A DNA stretch of 64,000 nt from Pleurostoma richardsiae (lineage: Eukaryota > Ascomycota > Sordariomycetes > Calosphaeriales > Pleurostomataceae): assembly GCA_030052745.1 (NCBI GenBank), contig JANBVO010000002.1, positions 2,170,001 through 2,234,000 of the forward strand, written 5' to 3'. The notes below the pieces were generated by a model. The model searched no databases. It was given only the letters and a program-made list of their open reading frames with translations, and was not told where the DNA came from. How positions within the stretch are numbered: position 1 is the first letter of the stretch; the number at the start of each line of letters is the position of its first letter. Made by a program: the position numbers and the translations under genes. Shown here piece by piece: positions 23,028 through 34,052 of this stretch.

Positions 23028-24831
23028 TCACCATTCAGCGGCAAGAATCGAAATTCTCCCGGTAGTTGGGGACCAACCGAATGTCAGTGTAACTCTGGAA
23101 TATTGGAGCTGCTCCTCAACCGCTCTCATTGAATTCCTGTCCATCACAGTGAGAGTCTCCCATGCTTGATTATCATCTTGGATGTCAGTGGCGTCATCTC
23201 GGAAGATGTCAGCGGTAGCCCAGTCGCGAGCTCCTCCTATACTATTCGGCTCTTGAAAGAAGAATTGTCCCAGGGCTTTGTCGCTCCATATCAGCTTTCC
23301 CGTAGTGATGCATCCGGTCTCATCAGCGAGTGTGCCAATGACTCGAGGGTTCAGTGTGAGGTCGCGATAAGTCGAGCAATTCCTACAGAATGCCACCGCT
23401 TTATTCGAGTACAGTGGGATCCCACAACTGTGAGCAGTCAGTCAAAATAGATGCAAGAGACCAAATTGGTAACAGAGTAGAGCTGACTGCTTAGACACGA
23501 GCCTAGAAAACAGTTCTTGTGATGACATACCATTCAAAGCAACACAGGGTCCCTCTCCAGAGATGCTCCATCAAGCTCATTTCTAGGACCACCAAGTTCA
23601 ACTTGCCCGTAAATTCACCACCCTCTCTCGCGAACTCATCAACTTCGGCGATGGTGAACAAGGTCTTGTCCACTTGCTTCATGTCCCATTTGGTATGTAA
23701 AAAGGGAACGTAGACGCTCTCTCTTTTGGCAGTGCCGGCCGCCATCTGGCGTAGCCATTCTGCGTCTGGGGAAACCGGATCGACATCAACTAGCGTGATG
23801 AAGCCGACGCTGATATCCTTCTTACCGGTATTGCGAAAGCGGCAAACAGGATTCGTGATGAGGAGGACCGTCTGGTTAGGCCGCCAGCTGTTCGCCGAAA
23901 CACTCTTATCTCCCCACAGTTTAAGAACACAAGCCCCTGTTTCATCGAATACCATGACATCCACGACAGTGACAAAGTCTTCCCTCTTGGATGGCTTCAC
24001 ACTTTTCCGAGGGCCGATGCTTCTGACGCACACCAAGACGTTGGCATCTGCAACAGCATCCTCATCGCTGGAAAGGTATTGACTGAGATTCATGGGCTCC
24101 GGAGGTTGCTGAAAGGAGGATGGTATGATACCGGTTGAGCCGGATTGTTCCCGGTGTGGATGTGGGCCAGAACGGTCTTGAGTTGACGACTGTCCATGAT
24201 GGCGAGCAAGGGTTCTCCTGCATGACCTGAGCTGGACCTGGTCCTCATCATGGAACTTGAGACAGGATGACGAATATTGCCCTAGATGCACAGGAATGAT
24301 CAAGGAGACGGAAGGGACGTAGACTGGGGACGAGGTTGCATATTCGGCGGCGAAGGTGGTCCACACTGTCACCAATCTGCCAAACTCAATGGGATACATC
24401 TCCGAACCAGAAGCCATGAGCCTGATCTATACAGTGGGAACGAGCTCAGCTATCTGCAGACTGCTGGAAGTGCAGTCGACAAGAAGGATGCTTACTGCAA
24501 CAACGCCAGTGTCATCCCGGATGACGAGAAAATGGTAGCCTTCCGGGAGGAAGGGACGTCTTGCCGCGATTTCGCGTGCGGTTGAATAGTTCACAATGCG
24601 ACCGGTGATTTTGATAGGTCTCTCCGGTCCATTCTGAAGCTGGCATATGAAGACTTCCTGATAGTCCCTCTGAGGGTTCCACGGAACGGTTGGGAGGCCG
24701 ACCGCGACAGCAGTCTCATCCTTGGCAAGACCGTCGTCCACTTGGTCGGGTCTGCATGAAAATGATGCTCTTGGCGGCGCGGCAGAAGACCTATCCTTCT
24801 GGTAGAAGGACTGGATGGACGGATTGGACAT
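23028..24831 (-). CDS. OB-fold / zinc-ribbon ssDNA-binding protein, RPA1/MEIOB-like (putative)
   Basis: Three exons, 24831-24496, 24426-23531 and 23427-23028, give 543 aa. The joins are GTAAGC...TAG (phase 0) and GTATGT...CAG (phase 2). The first OB-fold-like unit spans about residues 70-150 (RPIKITGRIVNYS, FLVIRDDTGVVA, then IRLM and GRLVTVWTTF). A linker with SSCLKFHDEDQVQL and PPEPMNLSQYLSS follows, then a second unit (VLVCVRSIG, VVDVMVFDETGACVLKLWG, NQTVLLITNPVCRF). A third unit near the C-terminus is interrupted by cysteines in a zinc-ribbon arrangement (CCFECCG, then AFCRNCSTY). This architecture, OB folds with a zinc ribbon in the last, is that of RPA large subunit and its meiotic relative MEIOB. 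I recognise the family as a conserved, mostly unnamed fungal protein; a meiotic or repair role is inference. Confidence 0.75.
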
Positions 24832-25558
24832 GATACCTCTTGCGCTGGAATGGGACGTCGACGGTAAGTGAGAAGAACAACCTGAAGGAACGGAAAGAAG
24901 AGGCCGATATGACCGGTGCCGGTGTTATGGCATCGAAAGAAGATGAAGTGTTAATTGCCTACAGATAGACGGAAGATAACACTGACAAAGGAGAAGATTG
25001 AGAGAGCATGGAAAAGAGAGAACAGAGCGGCATATGGAAATCCCCGAGCGGCAAGACAACGAGACGGCAGGCACACGCATGTACCTGGTATTTGATGTGA
25101 AAGGAAGGAGCGGCAGTTTTCACCGGTTACTCTTCTCCAGGAGGTTCACATGCACGAGAGGAAGGCACGACTTGCCTTCTAACCTCTTATCGCTCTCGAC
25201 TACCCGCAGGTACTTCGTAGGTACCTACTAGGTAGGTAGGTACCTATATTGACAAGGGGTGCGCATGGAGACAACAGGTGCTTGCAGGACTGTGCAGGCT
25301 CACAATGGGATAGACACGGATACATGTTGGGCAAGAATTGTATTCAAGACTGCCTAGGTACCTGGTAGGTAGGTGCTAATATCTGAAGGAGTGTGTAGAA
25401 TCGAAGATGACGAACTACCTCTCATGGCAAAAATTAACCAGAGAAGAGCAGCAGAGGACTCCTCGGGCAGGAGGAGACGACAACAATGGCTTGCAGGCTG
25501 GGTCACAGCTTCTCACGATGCAGAGATGCCTGCACCCGATATGCCTCTAGAGACAGGC
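24832..25558. other. Intergenic, OB-fold gene promoter and INO1 3' flank
   Basis: About 730 bp. It contains palindromic TAGGTACC repeats (25205-25375). No coding evidence. Confidence 0.5.
25205..25375. repeat. Clustered TAGGTACC/GTAGGTACCTAC palindromic repeats
   Basis: Includes the perfect 12-bp palindrome GTAGGTACCTAC (25217-25228), TAGGTACCTA (25237-25246) with adjoining TAGG units, and a second cluster at 25353-25375. Similar patches recur in other intergenic parts of the window. Confidence 0.7.
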
Positions 25559-27343
25559 TTAGAAGAGCTTGTGCTCCAGGGTCATATCTGACTCGGGCTC
25601 GAGGCCGACGCACGCGCGGAAGATGTTGGTCAGGGCGCCGCGCTGCTTAGCCAGGGCGTTGACGACGGGGGTGCCGGGCGGGGTCAGCGGCGCCTTGAGC
25701 ATGTAGCTGAGAATGCTAAGCACGCTGTGGAAGCCCTTGTAGTCCTTGGTGGTGGCGCCGTCGCTGGAGGCCGACTTCCACTGGATGCGCGTCATCATCT
25801 CGGCGACCAGGACGAGGTCGATGATCAACGGTGAGGCGAGGAGGGAGTCCTCGCAGACGTTGAAGATCCTGGTAGTGAGTGTTAGCTCTTAAGTGCATTT
25901 GCGACGACGCCCTGTCTCACGGGTGGATGGGGGTGGAAGGAGGTCTTACGAAATGGTCTGGTGTCCGCCCATGAAGATCTCGGCGTAGTACTCGTCCAGA
26001 GCACGCTTGTTGTCACCGACGGCAGGCATGTACTTGATCACGACGGTGTGGTCCGGGTGCTCGCCCTCCTTGTACAGCACACTGTTGGCTGCGACCATGT
26101 CGTCCACGACGGTGGACTTGGAGATCTCCTTGGAGCGGAACTGCTTCTGGGAGCTCAGGTTCTTGCCGTCATTGTTACCGAGGTGATTGTAGCTCGCAAT
26201 GGAGGTCAGCTTGATGCCGGCGTTGATCAGGAAATCGACCAGCGCAGACTTCATCTTAGTCTGGCCAGACTTGAAGTCGTCACCACCGATGAAGGCATGG
26301 TGCTTCTCCGCGAGCTCGATGCAGCCGGGGACGAAGGTGTTCTGCGGGGAGCCGTTGATGAAGGGCGCTCCTTCAAGGATACAGGCAACGGCGAAGACAG
26401 TGGAGGGAGCAACTTCTTCGTGGCCCTCCTCAATGGCCTTCAGCAGGTTGTCGGCAGTGTCGTTGACGCCAGCAAGGAGATCGGCATATCGTTCGGTGTT
26501 GGCAGTCCACTGCACAATGACCTTGTCAAGGTGGTTCTTGGCTTTGAAGTCGCTGCATGCTGATCAGAAATAGTCCATAACTCCTTCTGAGCGAGTATTT
26601 TCTTACCGGATATCCTTGCGGATCTGCTCGACATGGGCCATGCTAGCCTTGGAGCCGGGGATGAGGTTGTCGGCGCGGTCTTCCTGGTTGGCAGCAATGA
26701 AGTCGGGATAATAGATGCTGGGGAGCGGACGCATCTCGGCCAACTCCTTCTTGACCTGTGCCTTGAGGGTAGGCTCGAGCACGGCGGCGCGATCCATGGC
26801 CTCAGCAAGGTTCAAGCTGCTGATGTCCCAGCCACCGACCACCAGGTCATTAGGATGAACCATGGGAAGGACATCGTGGAAGGGGATGTTCACATCCTGA
26901 TGAGTCTTGGCGTCCGTCCCAAGCTTCATGGTGGACCCCATGATGACCGAGCCGTAGTAGTTGGCAGATCTCGGACCCTCACGGGTGTCCCAGACAAGAC
27001 CCCGGCGGTTGGCAATGATGCCGGCGGTGACGGTAGATCCGTTGTTTCCGCCCCATCCGACGAGCATGACGCCAACCTTGGGGACCTTGCGGTCGACCTT
27101 GAAGTCATAGACGGTCTCCTGGGGCTTGGCGACGAACTTGCCGTCTTCGCCCTTGGTCACCGAAGTGGTGCGATAAGTGTACTTGGACAGGATCTCAGAG
27201 TCCGTGTACACGACGTTCGGGGAATCGACCAGGAAGAGGTCCTTGTGGCCAGAGGACCCGTTGGCGGCAGTGCTGGCGCCACTGGGGGGAGCGTACCCAT
27301 CTCCGTTCGCGGAGCCCGTGTCTACCTCGGCGTGCGGCGCCAT
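25559..27343 (-). CDS. INO1: Inositol-3-phosphate synthase
   Basis: Three exons, 27343-26607, 26552-25950 and 25868-25559, give 549 aa; yeast Ino1 is 533 aa. The enzyme isomerises glucose-6-phosphate to myo-inositol-3-phosphate using NAD, the first step of inositol and phosphatidylinositol synthesis, in the cytosol. The NAD loop is [11 protein letters not shown] (about 95-105). Further hallmarks are [44 protein letters not shown], the region [13 protein letters not shown], and [14 protein letters not shown], followed by SKSTVVDDM and the C-terminal [19 protein letters not shown]. All joins keep these motifs intact. A frame upstream of the ATG at 27343 has no earlier ATG. Inositol-responsive bHLH control is suggested by CACATGTG upstream. 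Confidence 0.97.
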
Positions 27344-27502
27344 GGTGATCGGCTTGACAATGATTTTACGGTTGCTTGGCAAGTGAGGTCTTTACTTGGT
27401 AAAGACCGAGTCCGCTGCACTTCCTTCGGGGGACGAGCAACGGGCTCCCGCGAACGGATGATGGGTCCTGGAGCATCATGTCAGGAACACAGTCTCGCTT
27501 GT

Positions 27503-27510
27503 CACATGTG
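27503..27510. promoter_or_regulatory. CACATGTG E-box upstream of INO1
   Basis: Palindromic CACATGTG followed by AGAG, about 160 bp before the INO1 ATG. The core CACATG is that of the yeast inositol-sensitive element bound by Ino2/Ino4. A second copy of the same 12-mer lies at 28317-28328. Confidence 0.45.
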
Positions 27511-28316
27511 AGAGCACAACAGCGCGTGCAGAGGGCGGCACCTACGAGTTAAGGAGATTGGAGAACGTTTTGGCGGTGGTGGTGACCGCACTCTGGGGCG
27601 CGATCTGTTTAGGGGTGGTTAGGTCAGGAGGTGATCTGGACGATGGTGTTGTGAGGGAAGTTTCTTCTCAACAGGATTAGGGGGGCTCGGGAAGAAGTCC
27701 TTTATGTACTCCCCGGGTTCCAGGCGGTGAGGGTAGCGCATGGAGTAAAAGCACCATTAGTCCCCGCATCGCGGAGGATGCGGGCTAGCACAAACCCTAG
27801 CGGGCACCCCAAGCCCAACAAGACAGCTGGCAGTTGGACCTGCTGCAGGGAGAGCTTGAGGAGTTTGCTACGACTAATAGATATTGATATCTGGAATGTT
27901 GGAGAACCCGCACTTCTCTTCCGGTCCTTGACAGACAAGGTGTACGGAATACATACGTGTAGGTAGTCATAACTAAGGTAAGGTAATTCAGCAGTCAATC
28001 ATCACGTTTCTGCCCCGCCAATGTCGCGGGGTTCCTGGCATCGCACGATGGCCCCGCCGCGCTGCTTGATTGGCCTCGACTCCCTCGAGGTACCGACGAC
28101 GCCGGAAGCCTTCGGGCTCCGGTTAACACTCCGGTTTTCGTGGTGCGGTGATGTGCTCTGTGCAGCCCCGTATAATAAGTGCTGACCTCGGCCACTGCTG
28201 CTGCCTTATCACGCAGTTCCGGCTGTGGAAACTGTATGCCAAGCAAAGCGTACGCATCGAGGCGCAGCAGCACGGATCCGCGTGCGTACTGCGTAGAGAC
28301 TCTCCGTATCCACGCA

Positions 28317-28324
28317 CACATGTG
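28317..28324. promoter_or_regulatory. Second CACATGTG E-box, distal to INO1
   Basis: Same CACATGTGAGAG 12-mer as at 27503, about 970 bp upstream of the INO1 ATG and in the same orientation. Confidence 0.3.
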
Positions 28325-31300
28325 AGAGAATGCGGGAGTATGGGGAAGCTGTGGGATAACAGAGGTCATGGAGGGGACGAGGGCTAATAATGCTGGATAC
28401 GGCGGCTAACACCTCGACTTGCGGATCGGCCTCCAGCTGGATGGAGCCTGTTGTTTGCCAACTGGCAAGAGCATTTCATGACTTGAGCTGAGTTGCTGTA
28501 CGATGTTCGCCAGCACCGTCCATAGCGTTGTTGGCAGAGCAGAGAGCTTACGTTGCCATCATTCTTGCAGACCAACTGTGCTCAGTACCTACCTACGCAG
28601 TAGTTACTACGTACTAGGCAGTAGGCACGGACTACAGAGCGTTCAAGACGCCGTCTTGCAGTTGCGTGGCCTCAATATTTGACAGGCCCACTCTCTAATA
28701 TTAAAGAGTGGACCGCAACTTTTTGATCCGAGGATCCGAGGAGAACATGTACTATGTATGCGCTTTTAGGAGCGCAACGGCTGCCTCGCGACCTCCCTAT
28801 CACCGCCCAGGACAAGTCCAGCAACTCAATAGCTTGCAGATCATAGAGGGACAATACCTTATACGGAGGCACGTGCCAAATATATGCTTCGCAACAAGGG
28901 CTCTGCGGCTCTCCAGGCTGCCGGTAAGATCTGGGGTCGTAAAGGGTTTCAGCTTGGGAGACAGCTCGCTTCCGGGCGATCAGCTTGTCGTCATTTGTTA
29001 TGCCGGGACCTGGGTCATAGAGGTTCCGTGAAGTCGCGCTTCTTGCGAGCCGCCGGATCGTGGGGGAACTTCATGCGATTCAGTGATGAGGGGTTTCTGC
29101 AACTGCTTTTCCTTCTCACACCGCTTCTCCAGGGCAACTGCGGGGAGTGCCTTATCAACTTATCATGAGAAGCCCCCGTACATGGCCCTCATCAGGGTCT
29201 CTCTGGGGCGGGCTACTCCGTAAAAGTCTAGACAGAGATTGACGAACGCTGATCTCTATCTCTGTTTGTCGATGCGCATCACCTGTGCGCGGTTCCGCAG
29301 CGGGCCGCCGAGAACGAGGGGCCTGGCAGGTGACCGCCAAGGAGGGGGTTGTCGAACCTCTTTATGTCTTTCAGGTCTGTAACGTGGAGAAGGAGCCGCC
29401 TGTGGCGCAACAATGCAATGCAGGGCGAATGACTTGCTTCTGTTGCGGCAGCCCGAAACAGGCCTCTCCCTGGTCGGGTCTGTTCGAGCGCCATCGTGAG
29501 GGACAGTGTGTAACTTGACGTGCGTTGGCTTGCGCCGTGTGAATAGCGCTCACTGGGCCGACAGACGGCTCCGGTCACTGGACCGGCACAGACTGGGAGG
29601 GATTGGGCTTGTTTGAGGTGATGTGGGTGGTATCGAATGCAGACACTCCCGCCATCCGCCGATCCCCCTGGCAACTGACGGGCGGGTGTAGGGCCATCAG
29701 GGCAGTCTCACTTGCCGCTGCTTGACTAGCTAGTTACCAGTTTTGTCGTCGGGATGTCAATGAAACTGGCTTGAGACCAAACAATCATAAGGCAGTCTCC
29801 CTTCTGCTCAACCAGGCAGACTCGACGGAGTGCGTACCCAGCTTGCCAGCAGGTATGGAGCGCAGGCAGAGGGGCTCTGTCAGGGGCGTTGTTGACAGTG
29901 GAAACTCTCGGGCTTGGTGGCGTGAGATAGATCGAGAGATGAGTGCCCCCAATGAGGACAGGGGGTGACACGAATTAGGAAAATTAGAAGAGCATCCCCA
30001 AGTGATGTGCAGGGGTCCTCGGCGAGTCGGTGGTTCAGGAACGGCTTGACTGGGGTGGGCAGTCTCGCCCGAGTCATTGGACGCTTCATAATATTACCGC
30101 TTTCTGCAATGGCCGCATGCACGCAATGCGATTCAGCGGCAATCTACTCAGATCAACAACGATCTTCTCCAAGATAGTCAATGAGGGAGACAAGACCAAT
30201 CCCGTTTACTGCCGGCCTTCTCGGATGGTGTCTCTGGCCTCTTCAGCCGGAAGTCCAGGGAGCTCTATTGTAGTAGCATAGGTAGTGTAAGATGGCGAGT
30301 AGCAACGAATGGATCGGCTACGTTCGTACGTGTAATGGTGGCCCCCTTCATAAGGATGTGTGATTTTGCAGAAATGAGAACCACTCCTGAGCTGATATTA
30401 CCGTCCAGTCAGGTAGCAGCGATGCAGCATCGTCACCAGGAGAACTGACAGCGCCGAGATGGGTCTGTATGACATACCTCCCAACGCTACCTAATGTCGC
30501 AGCGCTTCTGGAAGAAGTTTGACGGCATGAAGGTCTACGGAATCACTGATACAGATTGCTGACCTCTCCTTCTAGCGGCAGAGCCGGCGACGCCCTCACC
30601 CGTTCATGCAAGGAAGGGCCCCGCCCTTCAGACAGCAACCCATTGATCTAAGGTCTCACAACAGGACGTACAGATTACACAGGTATGCGGTCACGCGAAG
30701 GCATCGCTTCTGCGGATCGTCAAGGTAAGGGTAGGCGCGGTCGACTCCCCAGATACAGTACCGCGTAATATCTGTATAGTAAAGGCTGCTTTGGAAAGAG
30801 CGACAGCCAAATATGTTCACATTCGTGCCTCCCTGTTGACAGATGGACGCCGGAAGGGCACGCAGCTTAGAAGCCGGAGGTCATTTCGTTGCCCGCCTAC
30901 ATCAACATTAACGTCGCCGCCTCTCCTCTTCCAACATCCGCCGGCGCCGGTCATTCTCCCACTTCTTTCTCATACGTATTAGATTTAGCCTCGTTGTCCC
31001 GCTGGCGATCGGCGTCTGCTGCACATCAGCAGCATCCTGCACTCGCGGCCTCGTGAGATATCGTGGGGGCAAATCGAGGTTAGGCGGTTCAGGTCCCCCT
31101 GAGGGCGAGTCCACACTCGGCTAGAGCGAGCTGTTGGCCCTCCGCGGCTACACCAAAACGGTTCAAGGCGAGCTGCACAACAGAGGGTCCAGCTCTGCAT
31201 CGACAGCACTTGTCCTCACGTACGCGAGTATCTCTCCGCTCAGTCCGGCATCCCTTTTGCAGCGAGCAGGGGTCGGCACACACGGGGTTTCTTCGTCTTG

Positions 31301-31896
31301 CCCAGGCCAATTTGCTGTTGCACCATTAGGGCCCCACCGTCCGTCCACACCGCAACCTCGCCTTGCTTGGACCGCAGGGAAACACCTCCACATCTCGAGA
31401 CATAATCCGCAACACGAGTGCTCACAGACCTTTTCCCACTCTTTTTGCTCTTTTGCACCGCCTCTTCCATGATCCATCACTCCGATCCTGTTTCCTTGTC
31501 CTCGGTCGTTCCTTGTGAAACAACAATCCCTGAACAACAACGCCCTCCGTGAGCTCTTGCCGCCGCCTTCGCCAGCTTGACGGTTTTAGGGAAACAATAA
31601 CCATCCAGTGCTGCCCGTCTGCCTTGGTCTTCGCGCTCTTGTCGCCGTCCAGTCACGATAAACCCGGTCAGCAACTGGAATTGGTGACTCGGGGCTGGAG
31701 ATTGGAAAACGAAGCTCGCCTGGAGCTTGTGTGCGACTTGGCCGGTCCCATTGTCGTCGACTTATACGCACCTCTTTTTGACATCCACGCGTCAAATCAC
31801 CCGGCAATTGGGCGCTTGTACATGTCGCGAGCGTTACTTTCCAATTCCGTACATTAGGAGCTGCTAGCCCGCGGGCAGTCGAAATATCGAACCGAC

Positions 31897-34052
31897 ATGT
31901 CGACTTTACCAGCGGTGTCGAGCTTAATGCCGACCATCAAGTGCTCGTCATGTGGGCGACAGGTCGAGATCTCCATGATGGGAGAGCATGTTTGCCAAGG
32001 GGCGCCGGCCTCAGAGTGTATGACTACCAACCTGCGCGACTGTTATTTCCAGCTCTAACTCACATTAGTGTCTCCGAATTCCGATTCATTCGCGCCTTTC
32101 ATGCCCTTTAACAAGGCTATACACGAAAAGATTAGTCCATTACCACCAGTGGACACCGCTACCGCAAGTACGTTCGATCCTCAGACCCTCGCGAGTCACC
32201 GCGTACTAATTACTCTGCAGATCGCAGCTATTTGAGGCAGGGCCAGTTGACGCCCGCGAGCCTCTCCAGTGGATCTCGCAGCGTGTCACCGAAGACACCT
32301 AATGCCCGGCCAGCCGCCGGGAGGGCGGACGAATATTTCGCGCCAAAGATCGCGAACGAGTATGGCTCGACATCGCCACAACAATCGAGACGGCAAGATG
32401 GTTATGGGGGATTTGGAGATGTGGAAGGTGACGGCACGGATCAAGCATATCAAGCGGGCAACCCAAACAAACAGCCGCTCAGTCTCCTCACCCGAATGAA
32501 CACCGTCGCCCCTGGACCTTTTGAGACTGGCCGGAGGCCAAGCACGAGAAACATATCGCCGATTGACGGCGCCAACGGCTTCTCGAGGAGCCCATCTGGA
32601 AACGACAGGCCGGGGACGTCAGCCTCATCCACAAGCAACGGATCTGGAAACTTCAGACCGCCTAGGTTGCCCCGGAATAATGGCTACGGAGGGTTCGGTC
32701 CGCCACAGAGACTAGATGACGGATTTGCGCCACAGCCATTTGGCCGCTCGGGAACATTTCCTGGACCAAGTCCAGCCGTTGAAGCCCCCATGAGAACACC
32801 GTCTGCTCCAGGGACAAGATCTGACAGGCTCCGAAAGCCTTCAGAGGATATGACTGGACGGGTGCCCATGACAGGCGACAGGGCACGGCGACCCTCAGCA
32901 GCCACAACACGCGATACTTCGCGGCCGCCTCCACCTCGAAAAAGCCTCATCCGACCTCCAACTGCCGGCCGCGATGGATCCAATCCGTCAACGATCAACT
33001 TGGCCGATGAATTTGGCATTGGCAACCCATACCACTCACCATCGGAGTCCATGTCGTCGAGCTACTCTGGTGGCTCCAGCAAAGCTAGTCATCCAAGCTC
33101 GCAGACGAGTCCCGCCCGATCTGCGAACTCGAGGACAGGTCGCAACGCATCAGACTCGTCCAATTTCGACAACTTGATGTCTGATCTGCAGTCCTCAATG
33201 GATGAACTTAAACCCAGAGAGCTCCCGTCTGCTCTACCACCGCTGTCCGGTAATCTACCCAGACGAGCACCCCAATCAGACAATCGCTATGATCCGGCGA
33301 TCCAGGGACCGCGATCTCCCCTCGCATCACCGGGTTGGGATTCGTCAGTCCGAAACGATCCAGCTATTCAAGCTGGGCGCCGGAACGTGTCGCCGCCGTT
33401 GCCATCCCCTGGTTTTGCCTCTACTGAACGGCGCCCCTCTCGAGGCCGTGATCCTGCCGTGCAATCTGCACGCGGCAACTGCAGGGCATGTGGCGAGGCT
33501 ATCACAGGCAAATCAATCTCTTCTGCAGACGGTCGCTTGTCTGGCCGATACCACAAGACGTGCTTTGTTTGCACCACTTGTCGCGAGCCGTTTCAGACTT
33601 CGGAGTTTTATGTTCATGGTGACAGACCGTATTGCAAGCAGCACTACCACAAGGTCAACGGCAGTCTATGTGGGACTTGTAACGATGGTATCGAGGGACA
33701 GTATCTCGAGGATGAGACCACTAAGAAATACCATGTGCATTGCTTCCGGTGCGGCGATTGTGGTATGGTGCTCAAAGACGGGTACTTCGAAGTGAACGGA
33801 CGGTCATACTGCGAGAAGGACGCATGGAGGCGCGTCCAGCAACCGTGGTCGGGCGGCGGACCCCCTGGTCCCAGCGGCTTGAGGCCAAGCTCGAACCTCG
33901 CTCCGGGCGGCAGTGGAGGACTCCCTGCCAGACCGGGTGCCTTCGGAGGCAGAGGCCCGGCGCGGCCGTTCGGCCCGCCTGGTGGGAGTCGACTGGCACC
34001 GATGCCGATGCCGAGGATGGAGAAACGGATGACGAGACTGGGCATGATGTGA
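31897..34052 (+). CDS. LIM-domain protein, paxillin-like (PaxB/Pxl1 type)
   Basis: Three exons, 31897-32017, 32069-32167 and 32221-34052, give 683 aa. The short first exons encode a conserved opening, MPTIKCSSCGRQVEISMMGE, in which C16, C19, H31 and C33 form a C2HC pattern. A long disordered Ser/Pro/Gly/Arg-rich region follows (about 75-490), with repeated phrases such as YGGFG and RR/RPS sites. Two LIM domains sit near the C-terminus: LIM1 from about 494 (CRACGEAITGK, HKTCFVCTTC, YCKQHYHK) and LIM2 from about 557 (CGTCNDGIEGQ, HVHCFRCGDC, YCEKD), then a Gly/Pro-rich tail ending in MPRMEKRMTRLG. LIM domains are zinc-binding protein-interaction modules; paxillin-like fungal proteins localise to growth tips and the division ring. 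Assignment to that group is by architecture. Confidence 0.88.

Larger units (their letters stand above)
27344..31896. other. 4.5-kb divergent intergenic region between INO1 and the LIM gene
   Basis: The longest gene-free stretch in the window. It holds the INO1 promoter (E-boxes above), a GTAC/TACCTAC palindromic patch at about 28580-28635 and, near 31.2-31.9 kb, the probable 5' leader and promoter of the LIM gene. No frame in between shows a family signature or consistent splice pattern. Confidence 0.5.
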
